Positions 12,781 through 35,890 of a stretch of DNA of 64,000 nt are shown piece after piece. The stretch comes from Formicarius rufipectus (Eukaryota > Chordata > Aves > Passeriformes > Formicariidae), in assembly GCA_013399695.1 (NCBI GenBank), contig VXAU01004736.1, forward strand, positions 1 through 64,000, in the 5' to 3' direction. The notes beneath the pieces are model-generated. The model did not search any database, was not told the origin of the DNA, and saw only the letters and a program-made list of their open reading frames with translations. The translations under genes were made by a program, and so were the position numbers. Position 1 is the stretch's first letter. Each line of letters begins with the position of its first letter.

Positions 12781-13754
12781 GTGCAAGCCAGTTGCTTATG
12801 GGGTAACCTTCAAGAGACAACTAAACATCTGTATGCAGTTTCGGAATAATTTTGTTCTTGATCTCACTTTTTCAAATTCTGCGATTACTGATTATTTCAA
12901 CCTAGCAGTGCTGGACCCTAAAATGTTGTATAAAAGAGAAAAAAACCTCCAAACATTCCTTATCCCGACACATGTACTTTCCAAGTACAGAAGAACTGAC
13001 AAACATGTTCTGACACACAGCCACGTACTGCCTAATGTGGGGGACAACAGGCTCCATCGTGGCATCAGCCACCCAGCTGGCAGGCAGTTTCTGTTGCAGG
13101 TATCATTGCAAAGAGGAGTTTTAAGAGCTGATAACTCTCATGTCTTTGATCTCCTCCTTTTTACTCAAATAGAAAATATTATGGTGTCTTCCACATAAAG
13201 GGTCATATGTAATATATCCCCCTTAAGTCATTGCTGAGAGGTAGCTTTTATTTATTCTCCTTGACAGAATTGACTGAGAATTCAACCATGTCATGGCTTT
13301 GCTTCTCAGCAATGCCATGAACTAAGACGGAAGAGTGGCAGTTTGGATCCACCGTCAAAAATGTAAGGCAACTAATATTCAGTGCTCCCAATGAGTCTGA
13401 AAGCTCTTTGCAGTCTCACAAAACAGCCTCTGCCTTTATATTAGTATTTTTTCCCTTTCCCTGGCTGTGCCACAGTATTGCTGCTCTGTATGTCTCATGC
13501 AGTAAAAAAATGTGTCAGGAAGGGCTTCAAATTCTCCCTGCTTGGGAGCAAGTCAGGCATTTCCTGAAAGTAAAAACTCACAACTTCTGTGCTGATTTTG
13601 GGCTAAGATAGTAGAACTCTTTAAGTATGTAAGTTTAACATGACTGAAACCACAGACCAGCCAAAATTACTTCTCTTTTTTTAAATGGAGGTAAAACTAT
13701 TCGAGGAAATGAATCTAAGTACTTACATCACTGTTTTGTCCTATAATGTTCCAG

Positions 13755-13918
13755 TGTTTATATCAGCTGATGATGCAAACAGTGTTATCAAGAGACAGAG
13801 GCGTGCCAGTTCTCACCTTCTGGAGGAGGTCCTCCAAGGCAGCTTGGAAAGGGAATGCCTTGAAGAGAGATGTACGCATGAAGAAGCAAGAGAAGTATTT
13901 GAAAATGATGAAATGCTT
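13755..13918 (+). CDS. PROZ: PROZ exon 2: propeptide and Gla domain
   Basis: 164 bp, phase 1 in and phase 0 out, acceptor ttccag and donor CTT|GTAAGT. It encodes the gamma-carboxylase recognition propeptide ending in basic KRQRR, then a Gla domain starting ASSHLLEEVLQGSLERE with the paired Cys at mature positions 18 and 23 and EEAREVFEN. Ten Glu sit at the usual Gla positions (7, 8, 15, 17, 20, 21, 26, 27, 30, 33), plus one at 36. The open frame continuing upstream of 13755 is intronic. Confidence 0.95.
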
Positions 13919-16900
13919 GTAAGTATTTTGTTTTCCTATGTGCATAATAAAAATTGCTGCCTTGATCCTTTTCTTATCAAGCACAGCTTCACAGCCTGCT
14001 TCATTTGTTTGGGTTTCTCTCCATGTAAAATCTTTGCACTTCCCACCTAAGTAGGTAGAAAACAGGTCTTCTCCATGGTCAAAATGGAAGTGAGAAGATT
14101 AGCTCTGACATTTTTCCAAGTCCCTCCTGAAAATTAAGTGTCCTGTGCCTTATGTTATGAAATCATATGGTTGTTGTCCCATCCTGACCATAGACAGAAA
14201 TACAGCTTCCTGCATGGATGAACTGCATGTCCAGAGCTTCTGGAAAAACTCAAACACAGGAAGGAAGCCTACAGAGGTGGAAGTGAGGACAGGTAGCTGC
14301 TTGGGAGGGATGCAGAGAAACTGTCTGAACAGCCAGGAATCAAGTTAGGAAAGCCAAAGCCTGATTGAATTAAACCTGTCCAGGGATATCAAGGGCAACA
14401 AGAAAAGCTTCTATAGGTATGTTGATGATAAAACGAAGACTATGAGCCCCCTCCAGAAGGAAACAGGAGAACTGGTTGCTGGGACATGGAGAAGGTTGAA
14501 GTACTCAATGACATTTTTAGTCCAGTCTTCACTGTTGAGTGCTCCAACCACACGACCCAAGTCACAGAAGTCAAAGGCAGGGACTGGGTGAATGAAGAGC
14601 CACCCACTGTTGGAGAATATGTAGTGGTAGGAAAGGGGAAAGGGTTTTAAACTTAAAGAGGGTAGGTTTAGATTAGATATTAGGAGGAAATTCTTGACTG
14701 AGGGGGGTGAGGCACTGAAACATATTGCCCAGACAAGCTGTGGATGCCCCATCCTTGGAAGTGTTCAAAGCCAGGCTGGATGAGGCTTTGAGCAACCTGG
14801 TCTAATGATAGGTGTCCCTGCCCATAGCAGGAGAAAGTAGATTATCTTTAAGGTCCCTTCCAACCCAAACCATTCTGTGATTCTATGACTGGGGTGGAGG
14901 GAAGCAACACACCAGCATGTAGTGAGACCTATAGAAAGAGGGCTCATTTGGTCAGTAGCTGCAAATTCCTTTGTACTACAAGCCCTCCTGACATGTACAG
15001 ATGGATGCTGTGCTATTTAATGGGAACCTGGATGGAGATTTTGTTTTCAGGGAAAGCAGAGGAAACAGCTGTCGGGCTGCCCATGCATAGCCTTGGTGCT
15101 TTGGGGAAGGGAGTGGTAGGGAGAGGTGTCCTGTTGAGGAAAGCAGCATCAGCATCACCTGCAGTACCAAGGGAAATGCAGGGCACGTGGTGGTGATCAG
15201 TGCCGGTGACCTACAGCTCTGCTCTGTGCTGACCCCTCTGCCTCCAGAGGGAGTCAAGCTGGGTGGAGATGATGGGGTCACTTCCCAAGCATGTCAGGGA
15301 GTCAATAGCCAGCCAGGTTTTCTGGGAAGCTGCATTGCTGAAGGATTCAGCTGTTCCTCTCTGGTCTGTGAAGTGTTTGTTTTTCTTTATAGCTTATTAA
15401 GAAACAATAAAATAAGCAGGAGACAAACCACCTCCCATCTCATGAATATTTTGCTAGCTGGGCAGAATTTGTAGTTGTGCAACTATGCAAACATTAAACT
15501 GTAGCATATATTCTCTCATAACATGCTTTTGTTTCATCAAAATATTTCTGGGTTATGACATAATTAGATTTTAATTATCAAATATCCTTTTCTTTCTCCA
15601 CAGAAATTGTTTTGGGATATCTACTACGGTAAGCTGGTTGCTTGATTTTTTTTCTTCATAGAACTCTCACTCTGTGAAAGTTATGATTCAGTCCAATGCT
15701 GGTTTTCTAAAAGTTTTTAGCAGTTTATTCTACAAAGAACATCCAGTCACTAATTGTCATGTCTAGTAAAGCAGAAGGAAAAACCTTAATGTAAAATGTT
15801 CAAAATAATTAAAAAAAAAAAAGGAGTAAATGCAAAAAATCTTAGCCTCCTAAAAAGAATACAAGTTGAAGTGAGCAAATGTTATCCTAGTAAATAGGCT
15901 ACTTCTTTTCCTGAACTTAGAGCTATTTTGAAACAACATGGGCCATGAGAATGTCTGTTTTGCAGATACAACAGAGCAGCACAGCTTTACCAGCAAAGTC
16001 TCCCAAAATCCTAGTACTTAAGTGAGCCTGAGTGAGATAAATAGGTGTAAAAGCTACTGGGCTACAAAGTCTGGATGCTGGCGCTGCATCATCCCCTGGC
16101 AGCTGTCAAGGCAAGAGACAAATCTGCAGAAGCTGAGGGTCTGATGTAACTAGATGCCTCCTGAACAAGGAGCCTGTGGCACCAGCTTATGGTGACTATG
16201 CCCTACTTCCTCTCTTTTCTGAATACCTCATCCCAAGCTTTTCTCTTGTTTTTAACTTACCTTTTATTCATTTCTAATCTTAGGTTCAGACAGTGGATAT
16301 GGAGTGGCAAAACCAGCAGTCAGTATTCATTTTCTGCAGAAGCCACTGAAACACTAAGTCCAGGGAATAATTACATAGAGAATCCCATCAGTGCTATAAA
16401 TTTTATGAAGAATGATGCTAAATATCTGGCTTTTATTACTTCTGTGAGGGTAGGATTAACTTCTAAATTCAGTAACTGGATGTTTGTACTAAACATGTCA
16501 TACAGGCTTCCTCTCTTGTCTAGGAAGAGAGAAGGGCACCCAGTTCAGAATGGTCCATCCAAATAAGCTTAGCCACTATCAGGACACATTACTGGCTTCA
16601 GCCTCAGGGATGGCTTCCTTCCTGTAATTAAGTCATATGTCCTGTCTTCTTCTTTCAGAACAGCAGTGTGTATTTCCTTCTTTGTGATGTCTTCTCTAAC
16701 ATCTTAGTGTTGCCTTTGAAAAGTGGCTTCTTTCCTCCTCCTTACTAAACAAACCCATTTTCCCATCCTGTCTTCCAGTAATCTCATTTTCTAGATTGCT
16801 GTAATCTGTGTTGCTTTCCCCGCCCCCCACCCAAGTCCAGGGTACAGTGGGTAAACCTGCCTTGTGAATAAATGAATGCTAGGGAGAAAGGCTGAGCACC

Positions 16901-19900
16901 CACCTGACTGCTGGGTCACCCTTGGGCTCTGGGGGTTTTTTTGGATCCACCTTGGTCCTTCAAATCAAAGCTGATGTAGCAGAATCTTGCAGGATGCCAG
17001 GGCATTTTCACCTGAGTCATACTTGTCCCTGACCCTCTTTTACTAACAGTATAAACTTAGCCACTGACAATCTCTCTTAAAACGTAACTTCCCAAACAGC
17101 ATTGTGCATGCCTTATAGCAGTGCATGTTTTCCTGCCTCACTTAATGTTGTCTGAAACATTTCTACTATGGTGTTCACTGATTCCCCCTAGGTTCCTTAT
17201 CCTCTAATATTAAATATAAATGGTATGGATTATTTGATCTTCAAAAATGCATGCTGGTTATTTCTTGCCACCTTTTTATTTTGCAGGGCTGCTTACAGTT
17301 TAATCATCCCAATAGCTTTCTAATAACAGAAATCATGCCAATTTCTCTGTAATTCCCTATATCTTCTCTTTCCTCCTTTATTAAAGTGAGGTGCTATATT
17401 TACTTTATCGCCAGCATGCATTTCACAGGCTTTCAACCATCTAACTGCTTCAGGCTGCAGGCATAATCCTTTCCCTAGCTCCAGCTACCCACCAGTGGTG
17501 TTGGAAGTCATCACTTTGCAACTCTGCCTGCTTAGCTATGCCAGATTATACCCCCCTGACCCACGCAAAAACCCTTCCAGGAGGCCTAAATTGTGCAGGG
17601 GTATGCTGGTGGTATCTGGCTGCAGATGGGCTGAAGGTGGTAGCTCTTTGAGCCAGTATTTTAGTACATTTAACACTCAAAGACATGCATGCCCATAGCC
17701 TGAGAGATGGTGATTGGTACTTTTTTCCCCAGTACTAGGTAGAGTTTTCACTTTTCTGTCCCTGATCTCAAACTAGGGCAGCCCACTGAGTGAAGCTAGC
17801 CTCTCTGATAAAGTGTTACATTTTAGAAAGTTTGGACACGTCCCAGGTTAGGCTTTTCTGGCTTGTTCACTGATAGCTTATGTCTACAATAAGCATTGGT
17901 GCTTATTTCCAAACTTTTTGGGAATCTTTTCAGTAGGCAACTTGAAGGGAAACTGGCAGCTCTGCCTGTGCTTCACTTGTAGTGAACAGGACATCCTCTG
18001 GTTTCAGTATGTGGTTCATCAGAAAGACTAAGCTTGCTAGTCTTGCTAGTGTCTGAGCTGCTATATAATAATTGTACAGATATTTAAGATTTCCTCCTAT
18101 TTTGATGTTGCTTGCTGTATACTTGCTATAGAATTTTGGTGCCAACTTTTTGTAGCCAGTGCATATCAACCTAACATGGGAGACCTAAAACAGGTCTCAT
18201 ACTACATTTGTAACAAATGCATGAACAGTAACTCAGTCCTTTTCCCTGAAGCAGAGCATCCAGAAGCAAGCTCTGCCTCTGGGCACCTCCCAGCCTCTCT
18301 GACACGGGCTGCAAGAGTGCCTCTGGAAGCAGACCTAGGCTAAAACTACCCCTGATGAGCAGTTTGGTGAGAGTTAGCCCACTTTCTTCCAACCGCTTTC
18401 AAAACATTTCTCTGTTGTTACTTACCACCTTATTTTGCTGGGTGCTTACAGTTTAATCATTGTGACAGAAGGAGAAGCTCGCGCTGGGAAGGGGCTGATG
18501 TATTTTGGGGTCACTGGTGGTGGTGACTCATCCCTCTCCATTTCTTCAGGTGGCAGGAGGTGCTCATCAAGCCCCTGCCAGCACAATGGCGTGTGTGAGG
18601 ACAGCATTCGTGGCTACACCTGCACCTGTGCCGAGGGCTACGAAGGAGAGAACTGTGCTTTTGGTAAGGCATCACCTCCTTCTAGAGAAGCCCCATCTTC
18701 TCCTTTCAGAGGGGGTCCCTGTGAAACCTTACACAGGTCTCTCATTATGTCATCACGTTTTTGGCTAAAACACACAGTTCTTGGCAGAGCAGGAGCGATG
18801 TGTCCTGTCCATCTATAAATTGTTATGCATTCCAAGGCTATGCAGGCTGTCCCTGCCCCTTGAGCTGCCTTATCTGGGGATGCAGTGAAAGGGCTGAAGC
18901 AAACCTGTCTCAAGGGTAGGCTCCAAAAGCAGCCCTGCCACTGCCACCTGTTCTGCCTGGCTGCTTGTCCTGTTGTGTTCCTAGGTGGCCTGAAGAACCA
19001 GGGCTGCAGGGCTGGAGTGACCAGCTTCCCAGTGCCTCTGAGGCCACACACACCCCCGAGCCAGTCCCTTAGGACAGAGGGACTCCAGAAAACTGTTTCC
19101 AGTGGAAGTGAAAGCCAGAAGCAAAACAGATGCTTTCCGGGACATGAAACATCCTGGGCCAGATCCTGCATTTTTGCATCTGCCAGGTTCTACTTTCCAG
19201 CCCTTACATCAGTACTTCTGCTGGTTCACAGGTCCCCCTGGGGTGGGAGATGCCCTGGCTGCAGCAGGGCGGGGACATTTTCTGTACAAGGAGTGTGACT
19301 GTGACCAGCTTCTCAGGGGAGCATAGGTGGTGATACAGCTTGGGCCAGTTCTGCGAACTGGATCTGCTCAGCATGAGCCTTAGGCAGCAATGCTATGTGA
19401 AGTTTTTCGCTACTTCACCTAAGAGCCAGATCAAACAGTCATTGCTTTGTGCTAAAGCTTTAAGTGTTTCCTCAGCTATGGGAAGTTGACTGAGCATGTT
19501 TCAGTGTTTATACTTCCTTATCTCTGGCAGCTGATAATTTAAAGTTTCTTAGCACAAGTGTGTGAAGTAAGAGCTATGTATTTGTTCTTTATGAAAAAAA
19601 ATCATAACTACCTTCTGCCTCAACCAATACTTGCCTTCTTAACATGTGCAAGTTTCCCACCATGCAGATACTTGGTGTTTTGCTTAAAAACCTGTGTCAT
19701 GCTTTCATGGGTTGACATGGAAGGCCCAATTGGGCCCATGGCTAATGGTCCAGAACTCAAGGGCAGAGTCCATTCAGGGACGTGCTGGGGGAAGCAGTTT
19801 GCAATGAGTCTGTGGATGTTGCAGACTCAACTCTCTCCAATTTCTGCTTAGCATGGAAAAAATAACATGGTGGGAAATACTACCAAGACAGATCCCTACC

Positions 19901-22679
19901 TGCCTCCACACAAAGTGAATAAAACATTAAGAGGACTCAAACTATGAAACTCCCGATGAACTATTCCCAATGTTTTTCCTCTGCTTGTTCTGTTTAGCTA
20001 AAAATGAATGTCACCACCATGCAAAGGAAGGATGTCACCACTTCTGCTATCCAGGGAGTAATTCCTATCACTGTTCCTGTGCTGATGGTTACAAGCTTGG
20101 GAAGGATGAAAAACAGTGCATTGCTTTAGGTAGGTGTCAGCATGGAATTGGGGGGAGAACCTGTTCAGGGTTGGGATGGACAGACCACCATCTGGTATGC
20201 AGGCATGATCAACCTGCTTCGAGGCTCAAGCAATGAGAATATTACTGAGTAGAAAAAGGAGGAATCTAGGGACCACCAACCAAGCTGCCAAAGAAGAAAT
20301 ATTTGATGTGAACATTTCCATGAGTCTACAGAGGACAAGCATCATCCTACATATCACTCACCAGACCAGGTTTTCCACTTCTATGTTTGGTCAAGAGTAA
20401 TTCCACTGAGCACCTGCTTCTTTGGGAATGAGAGTCAATTGATTCCCATAAGGCACCCAATGGTCTGATAAATGAAGGGTAGCATTTACTGCCATATTAA
20501 TTACTCTGAAGCAGTAGCCCTTCTCATTTTTTCAGTCATCCTGTATATCTTGTTCAATCGCATCCCCTTATAAAGTAGATCTACTGAAAGCACAGAAGTA
20601 TACTTAGACCCATGTCTGTATTAGGGCAGACAAATTCAGAGTTCAGCTGTAGAGTCACACTTTTGATAATGAAAGCCTGATGTCCACACTCAGTGCACAC
20701 TTCAAGTGGGTTGTACATCAAACTAGCTTTCGTTCACACCTCTGGAACTAAGCACCCATTCACCATGAGAGTATGTTATGTGTGCTCCTGGAGGGTATCT
20801 TCTGGTTCAGCTTCACCAGGCCACAAGCCAGTCTGTGTGACCCAAAATCAAACTACAAGGGGAACTGAAAGCGTGATAAATACAGATAAATGGGTGATCC
20901 AGTTGAAGAGCACTCACATTGTTTGAACCAGAACCAGAACAAGAAGGTGTGCAGGTCCCTAGAGTGACAGCTTTAACAAGGAAAACCCAGGATTTTTCTT
21001 ATCCAAACTGGGCCACAGCTATCAGTTATTTGGCACAAGTTGAATACAGGATGCAAAACTGAAAATGCAAGCTGTGCTGATGGCTGACTGGAGAGGAAGC
21101 CTCATTTCATTAGCTGAAACCTTGTCACTACAAGCCTAACGCAATGACCCAAAATGTTCAGCCCACTGCTAAACTATTATGACTAAAAATGCCAAGTAAA
21201 TTATTCCAATTTTCACCGGCTGGGAGTTTTATAATTCTTTTTCCTGTATTCAAAAACAAACACCCAAAGACAAGGTAAAAGCCATTAGGCATTTGAAGGT
21301 ATTAGCTATCTTGAAATGATACAGCACAAGGTGTTGATTTTTTTTTTTAATTCATTTGCTAGATAAATGTGCATGTGGTAGACTTCAAGACAGTGAAAAT
21401 CTGATAAGTGAAACCAGGAAGAAACGTCATGAGCGATTTCCTTGGCAGGTATTTCTAGCAATTAAAGAAAACCATCACTCAACCTCAAACGGACAGTGCT
21501 ATTGTCTTTTTCCATTATCTCAGGTGCTCCTGCTAAACTCAGAAGGGAAAGGCTTCTGTGGAGGAGTGCTGCTAAAAAGTAACTTTGTACTGACCACAGC
21601 AGAGTGCGCCCTTCTGCACAGCAATTTTGAAATCAGGGTTGGTGCTGGTAGGTGATCCAATACACTTTCACTTGTTACAGCCTGTTTTAGTATTGAAAAG
21701 AAAATTTTAAAAAAGCTTACTAAACTTACTGCTGCATAAAAATATTGCTACAGTAAACAAATAAGGTGTCACTTCATTTAAGCACCTCAGTCAAGTATCT
21801 GAGCTAGACGTACAGCTGCCCCATGCCCCCTTCCAAGCTGAGCAGGGACAACTACTCAGACACAATTCAAAACTCTGCGTGTTTTAACATAAGCTAAACA
21901 TGGTGGATTCAGAGATGGCTTTTTTTTCATGCCAAAATTCACTTCTGTGTTGGGTATTTGTCCCTACCGCAGAAAATGCATGCTTCTACCTGGCATTAAA
22001 AAGATATGAGTATCTTATTCCCAGTTTCCCTTCACTGCAGCGGTTTTGAGAAACAGCACCTTTAGTTTCTCTGCTGCACATGTTCCTCAGCACAACCAGT
22101 CCTCAGCTTGCATGCAGCTTACAGGTCTCTGTAAAACAAAGAGCAGTGAAATGCCATTGCTTCACAGGGCATAATGGAACAAGTGGAACTGAGAAGATAA
22201 TGCAAGTCAGTGAGAAGCACATACACATCCGATACGATGAAGACACTGGTGAGAACGACATTGCCTTGCTAGAACTTCAAGAGCATGTTGAGTGCAACAA
22301 CTACCAGCTTCCTGTATGCACCCCTGAAAGAGACTTTGCAGAACACGTTTTAATTCCAAACTTGGTTGGCACAGTCAGTGGCTGGAGAATGGAAGGCGAT
22401 GAACTTCAAGGAGATGAGCTGCAGGTTTCCTACCTTCCTGCTGAGGACTGCAAACAAACACTAAATGTCAGCCTCACAAACAGGCAGTTTTGTGGGCACC
22501 TCCAGGAGGCTGTAGATAAACAACTGGCTGGAGGAAGCTTTTTAGCTACAGAGTATAAGGGCACTTGGTTTCTGACTGGTATCCTGGGGTCTTGGCCACT
22601 AGAAGACACTGATTGGAAAACACTTCTGTTCACCAATACCGCGAGGTATATGATATGGATTAAACAAAAAATGAAATAA
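13755..22679 (+). CDS. PROZ: PROZ, vitamin K-dependent protein Z (exons 2-8)
   Basis: Secreted plasma glycoprotein that binds phospholipid through Gla residues and presents factor Xa to its serpin inhibitor (family knowledge). Seven exons join in phase to 385 codons plus stop (1157 bp): propeptide and Gla domain, hydrophobic stack, two EGF modules, a linker and an inactive trypsin-like domain. Exon sizes 164, 25, 114 and 132 bp are those typical of the F7/F9/F10/PROZ family. It is PROZ rather than F7 or F10 because catalytic His57 is Glu (LTTAEC), Ser195 is Ala (LAGGS in place of DSGGP) and the R|IVGG activation site is absent; Asp102 is kept (ENDIALL). Two N-glycosylation sequons (NGTS, NVSL) lie in the last exon. 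The signal-peptide exon is not identified. No frameshift or stop was seen, so the gene looks intact apart from that. Confidence 0.95.
14220..14888 (+). mobile_element. CR1 LINE with internal deletion
   Basis: The left part (14220 to about 14620) matches the ORF2 stretch of CR1 just before reverse transcriptase ('aaaccctgtcca'-like, 'atcaagggcaacaagaaaag', 'acatggagaaggttgaagta'). From about 14625 it jumps to the 3' terminal region ('tattaggaggaaattcttga', 'gtggatgccccatccttgga') and ends with 'cattctgtgattctatgac'. The whole reverse transcriptase segment is absent. It lies in PROZ intron 2, same strand, and is inactive. Confidence 0.88.
15604..15628 (+). CDS. PROZ: PROZ exon 3: 25-bp aromatic stack exon
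   Basis: Micro-exon of exactly 25 bp (KLFWDIYY plus one base), phase 0 to 1, acceptor ctccacag and donor GTAAGC. A 25-bp exon at this place is diagnostic of vitamin K-dependent clotting factor genes. It is too short to be found by ORF calling. Confidence 0.93.
15629..18549. other. PROZ intron 3, no further feature seen
   Basis: Ordinary intronic sequence of about 2.9 kb between the 25-bp exon and EGF1. Only short overlapping open frames. No repeat family recognised. Confidence 0.6.
18550..18663 (+). CDS. PROZ: PROZ exon 4: EGF-like 1
   Basis: 114 bp, phase 1 to 1. It encodes a six-Cys EGF module. CSSSPC fits the O-glucosylation consensus C-x-S-x-P-C, and CEDSIRGYTC fits the Asp beta-hydroxylation consensus. 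Acceptor tttcttcag and donor GTAAGG. Confidence 0.95.
18664..21362. other. PROZ introns 4 and 5, nothing beyond exon 5
   Basis: Both introns hold only short open frames on both strands without recognisable family features. The longest, antisense at 18638-19171, overlaps EGF1 and is a shadow. Confidence 0.55.
19998..20129 (+). CDS. PROZ: PROZ exon 5: EGF-like 2
   Basis: 132 bp, phase 1 to 1. Six-Cys EGF module (KNECHHHAKEGCHHFC at the start, ADGYKLGKDEKQC at the end). Acceptor tctgtttag and donor GTAGGT. Confidence 0.95.
   Translation, partial: LKMNVTTMQRKDVTTSAIQGVIPITVPVLMVTSLGRMKNSALL
21363..21448 (+). CDS. PROZ: PROZ exon 6: interdomain linker
   Basis: 86 bp, phase 1 to 0. It starts with DKCACG, whose Cys normally pairs with the protease-like domain, and ends RFPWQ. 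The trypsin-type R-IVGG activation cleavage is missing: a basic run TRKKRHER is followed directly by FPWQ. Acceptor ttgctag and donor GTATTT. Confidence 0.93.
21524..21647 (+). CDS. PROZ: PROZ exon 7: first part of pseudoprotease domain
   Basis: 124 bp, phase 0 to 1. It encodes VLLLNSEGKGFCGGVLL and then FVLTTAECALL, in which the position of catalytic His57 is Glu. The preceding intron is only 75 bp (21449-21523). Confidence 0.94.
22168..22679 (+). CDS. PROZ: PROZ exon 8: rest of pseudoprotease domain and stop
   Basis: 512 bp, phase 1 in, stop TAA at 22677-22679. It carries the retained Asp102 region (GENDIALLEL), PVCTPERDFAEH, the degenerate Ser195 loop (QLAGGSFL) and the C-terminal amphipathic end RYMIWIKQKMK. 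Acceptor gcttcacag. Confidence 0.95.
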
Positions 22680-23178
22680 GACACAAACACAACCAACTCT
22701 CAAGCACCAAATCCCTACCAGTCATTGGAAGGAAACATATGGATGCAGCCAGTACACCTATTTGACTTTATCACAACTTTCAGCAATGGAAGTTGCAATG
22801 ATGAAAAGTATTTAACTCCAACTTATACAGAAAAGTGTGTTTGCCTTTCCTTCTGCTGACATGCACTACTGTGAAAGTCATGATGCAGTAAACCTAATTA
22901 TTTACTAAACACTGATTTAACGTCAAATTTCCTAGAACTGTTCATCCTAAAACTCAAAATACTTTGATGTTTTTCTGGGATTTTAAATGTTGTAGAAGGG
23001 AGTGATTATTTTTAATTCTTGTTACCCTGAGGTTTGATTCAGCAAATTCATATTCTTATTTCAGGATCCATACAAGTAAAATTTACAAAGAACAGGAGGA
23101 ACTTCAAGCTTTTAAATGTCTATGTTGATGCAGAATTTGACACTTTCATCATGCTAAAAAATGCATGTTAGAGGGTAA

Positions 23179-23184
23179 AATAAA
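23179..23184 (+). terminator. PROZ: Likely PROZ poly(A) signal
   Basis: Canonical AATAAA 500 nt after the PROZ stop. A second AATAAA at 23296-23301 is an alternative. Use of either is inferred. Confidence 0.5.
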
Positions 23185-23735
23185 ACCCAACTGTAGAAGA
23201 CAGGAAAAATATGTTTAATTTTCTTTAAAAATAATTTTAAATCCCCAAAACTACCATCTCATTAACCTGGGCAAAGTTACATTTTACCATCCACAAATAA
23301 ACAAACCAATCCAACAACATAGTAACACTTAAAATACTGGATCCAGCGCTAGTACTTCCCCAAAAGCTAAAGAAAAATAAGTTAGCAACATAAGTTTTTG
23401 TTCAACATTACAAAAATTAAACAAAATATTACCAGAATTAAAAAAAACTCAAACCCAGACAAACTGCCCACATTTACTTGAACCCATAGGTATTACTGAC
23501 ACAGTAAAGCTTTTGGTTTTCTAGTTTCTCTAGTTTTTAGAGAAAGCTTGAAGAGAGTATTTAATACCAGCAAGATTATTGAACAGACCATGTAAGAAAA
23601 CATTATTTCCATTCTTAAGAATGGATTAACACAAGTAACAAAGGCTGATATTTCTCTCTGAAACATAAATGCAAAAACAGCAATACAAAGTACTGTATAA
23701 AAGCTTTTAAGTAGTTTCTAAGGAATTTGGAATGC

Positions 23736-23741
23736 TTTATT
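23736..23741 (-). terminator. PCID2: Likely PCID2 poly(A) signal
   Basis: TTTATT on the plus strand is AATAAA on the minus strand, about 250 nt downstream of the PCID2 stop. It is the only canonical hexamer that I saw in the first several hundred bases of this 3' UTR. The PCID2 and PROZ transcripts would then end a few hundred bases apart without overlapping. Confidence 0.55.
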
Positions 23742-23988
23742 TTTTCATTAAATACTTCAATGATCAAGAAAGCCTGTGAAAACTATCATTTAAAAAGCAG
23801 TGTTTCATTCCAACACACTTTGTAACACTGGCAGCCTTAGTCATTCTGGGAAAGGAGCCACAAACAGTTCCTGTATTCCAGTGCTGGACATGAACCAGTT
23901 AATTTACAGTGTTCTTGGGGTGATTAGGAACAGTTCCACTGGGCAAACTGAGTATCTGGAAAGTACTTGCACGGATAAGATGCAATAC

Positions 23989-35073
<11,085 letters not shown>

Positions 35074-35890
35074 CAGAGCAGCACTCCCTCCTATCTCCCC
35101 GCTCTGCGGCGCCCACCGGAACTCCCCGCGCGCTTCCGGCACCCGCCGCACGCCCCACGTGACACCCCCGCGGTCTCGCCCACGGGGTGGGCTCGGTCCC
35201 GACAGCCAATGGGAACGCGCGGTGGGCGGGGCCTGCGACGCGCGCGCCCGGGATAACCCGCGTGCGTCGAGGCGGGGGCGTACTCAGAGGTGGGTGGCAG
35301 GCCGTGCCCCCTGTGATACTCCGCCCCGTGACCGGACCCCACTGCCAGGAGACCTCAGTGTCTTGTCTGGTAGAGCGCGGGGGCTGGAGCGCCCTCCACT
35401 CTTTCTGTGCTGCCTGCGGGGAGCGCTGCTGCTGCGGGGACAGGGAAGGAAGGGGGACACACGTCTAGCTGAACTTGGGTCAAAAAAAGTTGAATCGAGT
35501 AATTAACTGCTCAAAAGGTTGCTCCTAAAGGCACTAACTCCAGGGAGGCGTGTAAGACAAGCACACGCTACGTGCCCGCGCAGGCTGGAGTGGGTTGTCC
35601 GAGCCGGCCTGGGGGAGCCGCTGAGCAGGGCGACCTCTCGGAGCTGGTGGCTCTTCTGGATGGGTTGCTCGGCTGCTCCTCGGGTGCCGTTTCGGGCGCC
35701 TCTGGTTGGGTACCAGCGGGCAGAGCTGGGGGAAGGAGCGGGGGGCGCCGAGGAGCCCAGAGGCGGCGGCGGGAGGCTGCCCCGGCCCGGGAGCCATCTT
35801 GTGAACGGGGCTGCCGCCGCTGCCCCAGCGCCACGGCCGGCCCGGGGCGCCGACCCGGCTCCGCACGGCGTAGCCCGCCGCCCTAGGGCG

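Noticed and set aside
12732..12797. Longer leader using the GTAACC donor after ATGGG
   Set aside because: It would leave phase 2 and give a stop codon soon after joining exon 2.
13408..13611. Hydrophobic frame as PROZ signal exon
   Set aside because: It starts from TTG rather than ATG, and the GTATGT donor inside it leaves phase 2, which would bring a stop in exon 2.
13685..13754. Upstream extension of the Gla-domain frame as a PROZ start
   Set aside because: The extension is intronic: a good acceptor (ttccag) precedes 13755, and the added residues do not look like a signal peptide.
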